Assembly: GCF_032586235.1 (NCBI RefSeq)
Contig: NZ_JAWHTD010000013.1
Coordinates: 42,284 to 106,283, forward strand
DNA: 64,000 bases
Source of the DNA: Aestuariicoccus sp032586235
GTDB lineage: Bacteria > Pseudomonadota > Alphaproteobacteria > Rhodobacterales > Rhodobacteraceae
Reading direction: 5' to 3'
The notes beneath the pieces were generated by a model. It was not told the DNA's origin. It did not search any database and was given only the letters and a program-made list of their open reading frames with translations. Every line of letters starts with the position of its first letter. Positions within the stretch are counted from its first letter, which is position 1. Positions 27,860-35,568 of this stretch are shown here, piece after piece. The translations under genes and the position numbers were made by a program.

Positions 27860-28717
27860 TTACTCCGATGCGGTTTGGGCGATCGCCTCGGACTTTGCCA
27901 GTATTTCGCGGGCAGTGGCAACGTGCAGATTTTCCACGATCTTGCCGTCGACCACGGCAACGCCCTGGCCCTCGGCCTCGGCGGTCTCGAAGGCGGCGAT
28001 CTGGCGGCGGGCCAGATCGACCTCGGCCTCGGAGGGGGCAAAGGCGGTGTTGGCGATGTCGACCTGCGCGGGGTGGATGAGTGTCTTGCCGTCAAAGCCC
28101 ATGTCGCGGCCCTGTTCGCATTCGGCGCGCAGCCCGTCGTCGTCCTTGAAGGCGTTGTAGACGCCGTCGACGATGACGACGCCATGCGCCTTGGCCGCCA
28201 GGAGGCAGAGACCCAGACCTGCCATCATCGGCAGCCGGTCGGCGCGGAAGCGGGTCTGCAGTTCCTTGGCCAGATCGTTGGTCCCCATGACCATGCCCGC
28301 CAGCCTGGGATGCGCGGCGATGGCGGCGGCGTTGAGCATGCCCAGCGGCGTCTCCATCATCGCCCAGAGCGGCGTATCGTCGGCGATTTCGGCCAGCGCG
28401 TCGAGCTGCGCGGGGCTTTCGACCTTGGGCAGCAGGATGGCGTCGCAATCCATGGCGGCGGCGGCGCGGGCATCCTCGGCGCCCCATTCGGTATCCAGCC
28501 CGTTGATCCGAACGATCCGGGTGCGGTGGCCATAGCCGCCTTGCCCTAGCGCCGCCTTGAGCGTGGCGCGGGCGGCGGGCTTTTCGGCGACGGTTACCGC
28601 GTCCTCGAGATCGAAGATGATGGCGTCCACGGGCAGGCCGCGTGCCTTGTCCAGCGCCCGTTCCCTGGAGCCGGGGATGTAGAGCACCGAACGATAGGGG
28701 CGCGCGCGCATGTCCAT
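27860..28717 (-). CDS. mcl2: (3S)-malyl-CoA thioesterase / CoA ester lyase family
   Basis: HpcH/HpaI-citrate lyase beta family protein (285 aa). RSVLYIPGSRERALDKA and IIFDLEDAV are the family N-terminus; PKVES and MMETPLGMLNA line the active site and GFDGKTLIHPAQ closes it. The sequence resembles Rhodobacter Mcl2, which hydrolyses malyl-CoA to malate, more than the Mcl1 lyase, and neighbours fit the ethylmalonyl-CoA pathway. ATG 28717 has GGAG 6 nt upstream. Lyase activity cannot be excluded. A single half-operator, TGTGATCTGG, lies upstream at 28731. Confidence 0.85.
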   Translation of the reverse strand: MDMRARPYRSVLYIPGSRERALDKARGLPVDAIIFDLEDAVTVAEKPAARATLKAALGQGGYGHRTRIVRINGLDTEWGAEDARAAAAMDCDAILLPKVESPAQLDALAEIADDTPLWAMMETPLGMLNAAAIAAHPRLAGMVMGTNDLAKELQTRFRADRLPMMAGLGLCLLAAKAHGVVIVDGVYNAFKDDDGLRAECEQGRDMGFDGKTLIHPAQVDIANTAFAPSEAEVDLARRQIAAFETAEAEGQGVAVVDGKIVENLHVATAREILAKSEAIAQTASE

Positions 28718-29044
28718 GGCGATCTCCTTGTGTGATCTGGGCGTGGTCTGAACGTAACAAAGTTGCGCGGAATGGCGCATTTATTTCACAAAAGTGCAAG
28801 GGGATTTTTGCCGCAGCGCAGAAATGGGCGGCTGACCGGGGTGGAAATGTTTCGGATTGTCCGCAACGCGCACCGCGTTAACCCGATTTTGCCGGTCGCT
28901 CCGCAGGCTGGAGCGCACGACACCGGATGCCCTGACGCAGGGCCGAAACGGCCCTGCCCGCGTCCGGGAAACAGACCGCACCGAGCGGCAAGGGGGCACG
29001 GCAAAGCCGCCCCCGGCCGGTGCGGCAACCGGAAAGGGTACGAT
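28718..29044. other. Intergenic region with a GC-rich hairpin
   Basis: A 327-base gap between divergent genes. It contains a perfect hairpin, GCAGGGCCG-AAA-CGGCCCTGC, at 28937-28957 and the promoter regions of both neighbours. No RNA gene or reading frame is supported. Confidence 0.5.
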
Positions 29045-29359
29045 ATGAGCAAGACATTCAGGATGGCGATGCTGGCGACCGGGCTGGTCTTCGGCGCCGC
29101 GACGCTCGCCAAGGCGCAGGGCCAGAATTGCGCGCCGCGCGAGGTCGTGGTCGAACAGCTGGCCAGCCGCTATGGCGAGACGCGGCAGAGCATGGGGCTG
29201 GGCAGAGACAACGCGATGATGGAGGTCTTTGCCTCGGCCGAGACCGGCAGCTGGACGATCACCGTCACCAGTGCGGGCGGGATGACCTGCCTGGTGGCGA
29301 GCGGGCAGGCTTTTGAGACGCTGGCCGAGGCGCTTCCGCCCGAGGGGAACGACGCCTGA
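29045..29359 (+). CDS. Small secreted hypothetical protein
   Basis: A 104-aa protein with a clear signal peptide (MSKTFRMAMLATGLVFGAATLAKA) and a mature domain with cysteines in QNCAPRE and GGMTCLVASG, which could pair. The ASAETGSWTITVT stretch suggests a beta-sandwich. Such short periplasmic proteins are common in Rhodobacteraceae; I know no function. A GC-rich repeat follows its stop. Confidence 0.7.
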   Translation: MSKTFRMAMLATGLVFGAATLAKAQGQNCAPREVVVEQLASRYGETRQSMGLGRDNAMMEVFASAETGSWTITVTSAGGMTCLVASGQAFETLAEALPPEGNDA

Positions 29360-29370
29360 CGGAGGACGGA

Positions 29371-29420
29371 TTGGGGGCGCTGCCCCCAAACCCCCGGGAT
29401 ATTTGAGGATCAGTGAAAAG
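29371..29420 (-). repeat. GC-rich intergenic repeat, copy B
   Basis: Read on the minus strand it gives CACTGATCCT, then AAATATCCCGGGGG, then GGGGGCAGCGCCCCC. It matches copy C at 40641-40700 base for base over most of these blocks. It lies between two convergent genes. Confidence 0.75.
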
Positions 29421-29427
29421 GGGGCGG

Positions 29428-30180
29428 TCAGGTGAGCGCGTCCCAGATCAGCTTGGTCCCGGTGATCGTCAGCGCGGTGTAGGTGATCGAGAAGAAGAGC
29501 TTTTCGGGCACCATGCGGTGGGCCTTGATCCCCAGCCAGGTGCCCAGAAGCGCGAAGGGGATCAGTGCGAGGTCGAGCAGCAATGTCTCGCGCGTGAAGA
29601 TGCCCATCCCGGCGTAAAAGCCCGATTTGAACAGATTGACCGCCCAGAAGACCAGCACGGTCGTCGATTGGTAGGCGGTCTTGGAGAGCCCCTGCCCCAG
29701 CATGTAGACCGCGGCCGCCGGGCCTCCGGCGTGGCTGACGAAGCTGGTGAAGCCCAGAACGCCCCCCGCCACGAGGCCCGTTCTGGCACCGAAGCGGGCG
29801 CCGAGCCGGATGAGGCCAAGGGCCTGTGCGGCCTGCCAGGTCACGAAGAGCAAAGCCACGGCGCCGATGATCAGCCGGATCATGTCGGCATCCGCCGATG
29901 CCCAGAAGAGCGCGCCGATGAAGGTGCCGGGCACCGCGCCCGCCAGCAGCACCCGGGCCACCGACCAATCCCATTTGCGCCAATAGGCCGGCAGGCTGGC
30001 CACGTCGATCAGCATCAGGAGCGGCAGCATCAGCCCCATCGCCACCGCCGGTTCCAGCACCAGCGCGAGAATCGACGCGCTGGCGAAGGCCACGCCCGAC
30101 CCGAAGCCGCCCTTGGAGATCCCGGCGAAAATCACCGCCGGGACGGCCATCGCGAAGACGGACCAGGTCAGGAGTTCCAT
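29428..30180 (-). CDS. TauE/SafE-family sulfite/organosulfonate exporter
   Basis: Membrane protein (250 aa) with 7-8 helices. FAGISKGGFGSGVAFAS at the start and GFTSFVSHAGGPAAAVYML in the second half are the duplicated TauE/SafE motifs. Members export sulfite, sulfoacetate or related anions. The taurine locus lies 28 kb away, so a link is only suggestive. Confidence 0.88.
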   Translation of the reverse strand: MELLTWSVFAMAVPAVIFAGISKGGFGSGVAFASASILALVLEPAVAMGLMLPLLMLIDVASLPAYWRKWDWSVARVLLAGAVPGTFIGALFWASADADMIRLIIGAVALLFVTWQAAQALGLIRLGARFGARTGLVAGGVLGFTSFVSHAGGPAAAVYMLGQGLSKTAYQSTTVLVFWAVNLFKSGFYAGMGIFTRETLLLDLALIPFALLGTWLGIKAHRMVPEKLFFSITYTALTITGTKLIWDALT

Positions 30181-30344
30181 TGCGCGCGCGCCCTCTAAAC
30201 CGCTTTCAGGCCTAGCCTTATCGCGGCTGGGGCGCGGGCGGTAGCCCCGCCGCGCGCACGCGCCGCAGCGCAGCGCTCTTGCGCGGGCGAGCCTGAGGCA
30301 CTAGGCATCTGCGCAAATCCATCCAAGCACCGGAGAATATTTCC

Positions 30345-31307
30345 ATGGCCAGACCCAAGATCGCCCTGATCGGCGCGGGACAGATCGGCGGCACCCTTGC
30401 CCACCTTGCCGCCATCAAGGAACTGGGGGATGTCGTTCTGTTCGACATCGCCGAAGGCACGCCCGAGGGCAAGGCGCTGGACATCGCCGAATCCGGCCCC
30501 TCCGAAGGGTTCGACGCGCGCCTCAAGGGCACGCAGGATTACGCCGACATCGCCGGTGCGGATGTCTGCATCGTCACCGCCGGCGTGCCGCGCAAGCCGG
30601 GCATGAGCCGCGACGACCTGCTGGGCATCAACCTCAAGGTCATGAAATCCGTGGGCGAGGGCATCGCCGCCAACGCTCCCGACGCCTTCGTGATCTGCAT
30701 CACCAACCCGCTCGACGCGATGGTCTGGGCGCTCCAGCAGTTCAGCGGCCTGCCCGCCAACAAGGTCTGCGGCATGGCCGGCGTGCTGGATTCGGCGCGC
30801 TTCCGCCACTTCCTGAGCCTGGAATTCGACGTGTCGATGAAGGATGTCACCGCCTTTGTTCTGGGCGGGCATGGCGACACGATGGTGCCGCTGGCGCGTT
30901 ATTCGACGGTGGCGGGCATCCCGCTGCCCGACCTGGTCAAGATGGGCTGGACCACGCAGGACAAGCTGGATGCGATCATCCAGCGCACCCGCGACGGCGG
31001 CGCCGAGATCGTCGGTCTGCTGAAGACCGGTTCGGCCTTCTACGCGCCCGCGACCAGCGCCATCGAGATGGCCGAGGCCTATTTGAAGGACCAAAAGCGC
31101 CTGCTGCCCTGCGCGGCGTGGTGCGACGGCGAATTCGGGCTGGACGGGTTCTATGTGGGTGTGCCGACGATCATCGGCGCGGGCGGCATCGAAAAGATCG
31201 TCGACATCAAACTGACCAAGGACGAGCAGGCGATGTTCGACAATTCGGTCAACGCCGTCAAAGGCCTGGTCGAGGCGTGCAAGGGCATCGACGGCAGCCT
31301 CGCCTGA
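30345..31307 (+). CDS. mdh: Malate dehydrogenase
   Basis: NAD-dependent malate dehydrogenase (320 aa) of the LDH-like type 3 group. The NAD-binding loop is IALIGAGQIGGTLA; substrate arginines are in GVPRKPGMSRDDLL, the catalytic histidine in LGGHGDTMVPL, and ITNPLDAMVW is conserved. CCGGAGAATATTTCC before the ATG supplies the ribosome binding site. It is a single gene ended by a strong terminator. Confidence 0.97.
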   Translation: MARPKIALIGAGQIGGTLAHLAAIKELGDVVLFDIAEGTPEGKALDIAESGPSEGFDARLKGTQDYADIAGADVCIVTAGVPRKPGMSRDDLLGINLKVMKSVGEGIAANAPDAFVICITNPLDAMVWALQQFSGLPANKVCGMAGVLDSARFRHFLSLEFDVSMKDVTAFVLGGHGDTMVPLARYSTVAGIPLPDLVKMGWTTQDKLDAIIQRTRDGGAEIVGLLKTGSAFYAPATSAIEMAEAYLKDQKRLLPCAAWCDGEFGLDGFYVGVPTIIGAGGIEKIVDIKLTKDEQAMFDNSVNAVKGLVEACKGIDGSLA

Positions 31308-31331
31308 TCGCAGGCCTCTTTGAGCGGATGG

Positions 31332-31358
31332 AAAGCCCGGGCCGGTCCCGGGCTTTTT
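31332..31358 (+). terminator. Rho-independent terminator after mdh
   Basis: AAAGCCCGGG and its complement flank a 5-nt loop and run into TTTTT. Placed 25 nt after the mdh stop. Confidence 0.9.
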
Positions 31359-31385
31359 GCTGTCCGGACGGCGGCGGCGCAGAGG

Positions 31386-31399
31386 TTGACCTGCATCAA
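31386..31399. promoter_or_regulatory. FNR box upstream of an unknown secreted protein
   Basis: TTGACCTGCATCAA matches the FNR consensus. A class II position predicts a start at about 31434, just before the GAAGGAGGT ribosome binding site and the ATG at 31453. The fit of box, start and ribosome site is very good. Confidence 0.75.
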
Positions 31400-31452
31400 G
31401 CCGCGCAGGCGGGGGCGTCGATAGGCTCGGCCCGATGACGAAGGAGGTGCCG

Positions 31453-32967
31453 ATGTTCATTCGACTGACCGGAATCTGCCTGGCGGCCACACTGGCGGCA
31501 GCCCCGCTTTGGGCGCAGGACAGCGCGCCGCCGATGGCCGAGGCCGGAATCGGGGCGCGGATCGAGGCGCTGGCGGCGGAGGACGGCCACGGATTCGAGC
31601 TTGGCATGTTGCAGACCCTGCGGGCGGTGGAACGCGCGTTGCAGACGGGCTATGCGCACGGGGCGACGGACAACATGATCGAGATCCCCGTGCTGCGGCT
31701 CTTCGGCGGAGAGATGAACCCCGATCCGCTGCCGACGCAGCCGGATACGCTGGCCAGGGGCGTCGGGCAATTCCTGGCCGATTTGGACCGGGCCCGCGCA
31801 TTTCTCGAAACGATCCCCGAGGACGCCGAGCAGAGTTTCGAGCTGACGTTGCAGGACATCTGGTTCGATATCGACGGCGATGGCCGCCGGTCGGACATGG
31901 AAGGTGCGCTGGACATTCTGGCGCCAGAGATCCTCGGTTGGCGAGCGATGCGCACGGTGCGGGAGGGCGATCTCTTTGCGCAGCCGATCACCATCCGGTT
32001 CGACGCCGCCGACCAGGAATGGCTGATCGCCTATACGCATATGCTGTCGGGGCTCGGCGAGGCGATCCTGGCCTTCGACCCGACACCGGTGATCGCTGAT
32101 CTGGCGGTCGGCCTGGACGGCCTGTCGCGTGCGCCCGAAATTCCCAACCCCTTCGATCAGGAGGCGGTCAGGACGCGGCTGGCGCAACTGAACACCGAGC
32201 TGTCGGCGCTGACGGGCCCCATCGACGAACTGCAATCCGAGCAGCGGGCGCTGTGGAGAGAGCGCTCAGACCTGCGGGATGCGCGGGAAAAGGCCGGTGA
32301 CGCCAACGAGATCGCCGCGCTTGACGCGCAAATCGCCCATCTTGGCGTGAAAACGGCGGACATCAGCGCCGAGTTGCGGCCGCTGATCGCCCAGCGCTCG
32401 GAATTGATGAGCGCGATACGGGATGAAGAGACCAGGCTGACGGTCGCCCCGATGGCGCAGATGAAATTTCGCGAGGACTTCCAGTTCGAAATCGACAGCC
32501 TCTACATCCTGATCAAGACCCTGCGGCAGACGCCCGACGCTGATCGTGTGCGCGCGGTACGGGACCACTGGAAAGCGATGATCGCGCACAACCGGACGTT
32601 CTGGGCGCGGCTGGACAAGGAAACGGACAACGACCGGGAGTGGATCCCCAACGCGCTCCAAAATTCGGCCTTGCCGCTGGAGCTGCCCGACGGTGTGGGC
32701 GAAAGCTGGCTCGGTGTTCTGAACGATGCCGAGCAGGTGCTCGACGGCAAGCTTCTGGTGCCGCACCCGCTCTTGCCGAGGGGCTACGGCGTCAATCTGG
32801 GGGCGTGGTTCGACGATCCCTCCTCGCTGGATCTCGTGGACTGGATCCACGGCCGCGGCGCCTATCCCTATGCCGCGCGGGGGCCGCATATCTCGGATTT
32901 GAGATGGAACCTGTTCAACGAAATGGTCGGCGGAAACGCCGGCAGCTTTGCGATCTTTTTCAATTGA
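31453..32967 (+). CDS. Periplasmic coiled-coil protein of unknown function
   Basis: A 504-aa protein starting MFIRLTGICLAATLAAAPLWAQD, a clean signal peptide. The N-terminal half is helical (alpha repeats around residues 40-200), a coiled coil with LNTELSALTGPIDELQSEQ and AQIAHLGVKTADISAEL spans about 240-330, and the C-terminus is compact. It contains FDIDGDGRRSDMEG, an EF-hand-like calcium loop. The ATG at 31453 has an ideal GAAGGAGGT upstream; an in-frame ATG at 31435 would precede the FNR-type promoter start. I recognise no family. Regulation by FnrL is inferred. Confidence 0.75.
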   Translation: MFIRLTGICLAATLAAAPLWAQDSAPPMAEAGIGARIEALAAEDGHGFELGMLQTLRAVERALQTGYAHGATDNMIEIPVLRLFGGEMNPDPLPTQPDTLARGVGQFLADLDRARAFLETIPEDAEQSFELTLQDIWFDIDGDGRRSDMEGALDILAPEILGWRAMRTVREGDLFAQPITIRFDAADQEWLIAYTHMLSGLGEAILAFDPTPVIADLAVGLDGLSRAPEIPNPFDQEAVRTRLAQLNTELSALTGPIDELQSEQRALWRERSDLRDAREKAGDANEIAALDAQIAHLGVKTADISAELRPLIAQRSELMSAIRDEETRLTVAPMAQMKFREDFQFEIDSLYILIKTLRQTPDADRVRAVRDHWKAMIAHNRTFWARLDKETDNDREWIPNALQNSALPLELPDGVGESWLGVLNDAEQVLDGKLLVPHPLLPRGYGVNLGAWFDDPSSLDLVDWIHGRGAYPYAARGPHISDLRWNLFNEMVGGNAGSFAIFFN

Positions 32968-33040
32968 TCCCCGGCCGGGGCCGCCGGGGCGACTCGCCCG
33001 GCGGCTCTGGCGGGGTTTGGCGCGGTGTATCCAAGCGCTT

Positions 33041-33070
33041 TGTGATCACACATTTTTTCGTGTGATCACA
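33041..33070. promoter_or_regulatory. Tandem TGTGATCACA operator upstream of sucC
   Basis: Two perfect copies of TGTGATCACA (33041-33050 and 33061-33070) with a 10-nt T-rich spacer, centres 20 bp apart. The flanks extend the symmetry to 33039-33072. The pair's centre is about 127 bp upstream of the sucC ATG, versus about 131 bp for the same pair before sdhC. Confidence 0.85.
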
Positions 33071-33181
33071 AATGTCGCTTTTCTGGTCCGGATTATGCCC
33101 CTGCGGCAAATTTTCGTTTAACCTGCCCCGAAAACCCCGCCTATACCGGCGTAAATCGCAGCAATACGGGACAGTTGACCG

Positions 33182-34375
33182 ATGAACATCCACGAGTATC
33201 AGGCAAAAGCCCTGCTGCGCAGCTACGGCGCCCCGGTGTCCGATGGCCGCGTGGTCCTGAAGGCCGAGGACGCCAAGACCGCCGCGGGCGGGCTCGACGG
33301 CCCGCTTTGGGTGGTCAAGGCGCAGATCCACGCGGGCGGCCGCGGCAAGGGATCGTTCAAGGAGGCCGACGCAGGTGAAAAGGGCGGCGTGCGCCTGACC
33401 AAATCGGTCGAGGAAGCCGCGCAGGAGACCAAGAAGATGCTGGGCCGCACCCTGGTCACGCATCAGACCGGCCCCGCCGGCAAGCAGGTCAACCGCATCT
33501 ATATCGAGGACGGCAGCGGCATCGAGACCGAGATGTACCTGGCGCTGCTGGTGGACCGCCAGTCCAGCCGCATCTCGTTCGTCTGCTCGACCGAGGGCGG
33601 GATGGACATCGAGGAGGTGGCCGCCGAAACGCCCGAGAAGATCCTCAGCTTCAGCGTCGATCCGGCCACCGGCTATCAGGCCTTCCACGGCCGCCGCATC
33701 GCCTTCAACCTCGGGCTCGAGGGCAAGCAGATCAAGCAATGCGTCGCGCTGATGGGCACGCTCTACAAGATGTTCGTCGAGAAAGACATGGAGATGCTCG
33801 AGATCAACCCGCTGATCGTGACCGACGCGGGCGATCTGAAATGCCTCGACGCCAAGATGGGTTTCGACGGCAACGCGGTTTACCGCCACTCCGACATCGC
33901 CGAGCTGCGCGACACGACCGAGGAAGATCCCAAAGAGCTGGAGGCCTCCAAGTACGACCTCAACTACATCGCGCTGGATGGCGAGATCGGCTGCATGGTG
34001 AACGGCGCGGGTCTGGCGATGGCGACGATGGACATCATCAAGCTCTACGGTGCGGAACCGGCCAACTTCCTCGACGTGGGCGGCGGCGCCACCAAGGAAA
34101 AGGTGACCGAGGCGTTCAAGATCATCACCTCTGACCCGAACGTCAAAGGCATCCTGGTGAACATCTTCGGCGGCATCATGCGCTGCGACGTGATCGCCGA
34201 GGGCGTGGTCGCCGCTGTGAAAGAGGTGGGCCTCAAGGTCCCGCTGGTGGTGCGCCTGGAAGGCACCAACGTCGAGAAGGGCAAGGAGATCATCAACACC
34301 TCCGGCCTCGACGTGATCGCCGCCGACGACCTCAAGGACGGCGCGCAGAAGATCGTGAAGGCTGTGAAGGGGTGA
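33182..34375 (+). CDS. sucC: Succinyl-CoA synthetase beta subunit
   Basis: ADP-forming beta subunit (397 aa). MNIHEYQAKALLRSYG is the family start; KAQIHAGGRGKG is the ATP-grasp nucleotide region, LEINPLIVT the metal-binding segment, and GGIMRCDVIAEG with VVRLEGTN forms the C-terminal CoA-ligase domain. It opens a sucC-sucD-sucA-sucB cluster. Likely regulated by the tandem operator upstream. Confidence 0.98.
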   Translation: MNIHEYQAKALLRSYGAPVSDGRVVLKAEDAKTAAGGLDGPLWVVKAQIHAGGRGKGSFKEADAGEKGGVRLTKSVEEAAQETKKMLGRTLVTHQTGPAGKQVNRIYIEDGSGIETEMYLALLVDRQSSRISFVCSTEGGMDIEEVAAETPEKILSFSVDPATGYQAFHGRRIAFNLGLEGKQIKQCVALMGTLYKMFVEKDMEMLEINPLIVTDAGDLKCLDAKMGFDGNAVYRHSDIAELRDTTEEDPKELEASKYDLNYIALDGEIGCMVNGAGLAMATMDIIKLYGAEPANFLDVGGGATKEKVTEAFKIITSDPNVKGILVNIFGGIMRCDVIAEGVVAAVKEVGLKVPLVVRLEGTNVEKGKEIINTSGLDVIAADDLKDGAQKIVKAVKG

Positions 34376-34402
34376 GCGCCGGCCCGGGGCCCCGGCCCCG
34401 GC

Positions 34403-34423
34403 AAACGCTCCGCCGGAGCGTTT
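34403..34423 (+). other. Hairpin in the sucC-sucD gap
   Basis: AAACGCTCC-GCC-GGAGCGTTT forms a 9-bp stem. With the 130-nt gap it may tune mRNA processing or expression of sucD relative to sucC; no T-run follows, so full termination is unlikely. Confidence 0.45.
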
Positions 34424-34505
34424 GAGGCGCGAACGGGCAGAGCCCCGGATCATCTCGACCTTAGAACAACGCGGCTGGACCGCACAAATTTAGGAGAACG
34501 CCGAA

Positions 34506-35393
34506 ATGGCCGTCCTCATCGACGAAAACACCAAAGTCATCTGTCAGGGTTTCACCGGAAGCCAGGGCACGTTCCACTCTGAACAGGCCATCGCCTATGG
34601 CACCAAGATGGTCGGCGGGGTGACGCCGGGCAAAGGGGGGCAGACGCATCTGGACCTTCCCGTGTTCAACTCGGTCCACGAGGCCAGGCACGCGACCGAG
34701 GCGAATGCGAGCGTCATCTACGTGCCGCCGCCCTTCGCCGCGGACAGCATCCTCGAGGCGATCGACGCCGAGATGGAGCTGATCGTCTGTATCACCGAGG
34801 GCATTCCGGTGCTCGACATGATGAAGGTCAAGCGCGCGCTGATGGACAGCAAGTCGATCCTGATCGGGCCGAACTGCCCTGGGGTCATCACGCCGGACGC
34901 CTGCAAGATCGGCATCATGCCGGGCCACATCCACAAGCGCGGCAAGGTGGGGGTCGTGTCCCGCTCCGGCACGCTGACCTACGAGGCGGTCAAGCAGACC
35001 ACCGACGTGGGCCTGGGCCAGTCGACCTGTGTGGGCATCGGCGGCGACCCGATCAAGGGGACCGAGCATATCGACGTGCTGGAATGGTTCCTGGCCGATG
35101 ACGAGACCGAGGCGATCATCATGATCGGCGAGATCGGCGGCTCGGCCGAGGAAGAGGCGGCGCAGTTCCTGGCCGACGAGCGCAAGAAGGGCCGCGGGAA
35201 GCCGACCGCCGGGTTTATCGCCGGGCGCACCGCGCCTCCGGGCCGGCGCATGGGCCACGCGGGCGCCATCGTCGCCGGCGGCAAGGGCGGCGCCGAGGAC
35301 AAGATCGAGGCGATGAACGCCGCAGGCATCGTCGTCGCCGACAGCCCCGCCACGCTGGGCGAGGCGGTTCTGGAAGCGATCCAGAAAGGCTGA
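34506..35393 (+). CDS. sucD: Succinyl-CoA synthetase alpha subunit
   Basis: CoA-binding alpha subunit (295 aa). VICQGFTGSQGTFHSEQAIAYG binds CoA; the phosphorylated histidine is in GRRMGHAGAIVAGG; IGPNCPGVITP and EIGGSAEE are conserved. The enzyme makes ATP from succinyl-CoA in the TCA cycle. TTTAGGAGAACGCC upstream is the ribosome binding site. Confidence 0.98.
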   Translation: MAVLIDENTKVICQGFTGSQGTFHSEQAIAYGTKMVGGVTPGKGGQTHLDLPVFNSVHEARHATEANASVIYVPPPFAADSILEAIDAEMELIVCITEGIPVLDMMKVKRALMDSKSILIGPNCPGVITPDACKIGIMPGHIHKRGKVGVVSRSGTLTYEAVKQTTDVGLGQSTCVGIGGDPIKGTEHIDVLEWFLADDETEAIIMIGEIGGSAEEEAAQFLADERKKGRGKPTAGFIAGRTAPPGRRMGHAGAIVAGGKGGAEDKIEAMNAAGIVVADSPATLGEAVLEAIQKG

Positions 35394-35402
35394 GCGCGAC
35401 AC

Positions 35403-35483
35403 GGTCCCGGACCCGATCCGGGACCACCCGCCTTGGCGCGGGACGGAACGATACGAGGCCCCGGATCAAGCCCGGGGCTGCGA
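35403..35483 (+). other. Two successive GC-rich hairpins between sucD and sucA
   Basis: GGTCCCGGA (35403-35411) pairs with TCCGGGACC (35417-35425), and a second stem GCCCCGG pairs with CCGGGGC about 35459-35480. The 175-nt gap holds only these structures and the sucA ribosome site GGGAGGACC. They may separate sucCD and sucAB mRNA segments. Confidence 0.45.
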
Positions 35484-35568
35484 CGCGAAAACCGCAAGCT
35501 TCGCGACAGCGGCCCCGCAAGGGCCGCTCTCCCGAAGCTTCACCGAACGGTCTGGGAGGACCACCAGG

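Noticed and set aside
31118..31438. Forward frame across the mdh end and terminator
   Set aside because: It overlaps the mdh coding frame and the strong terminator, and is arginine-rich from frame-shifted GC codons.
25696..33070. CRP/cAMP sites for the TGTGATCACA pairs
   Set aside because: CRP needs TGTGA-N6-TCACA; here the halves abut with no spacer, making a 10-bp palindrome.
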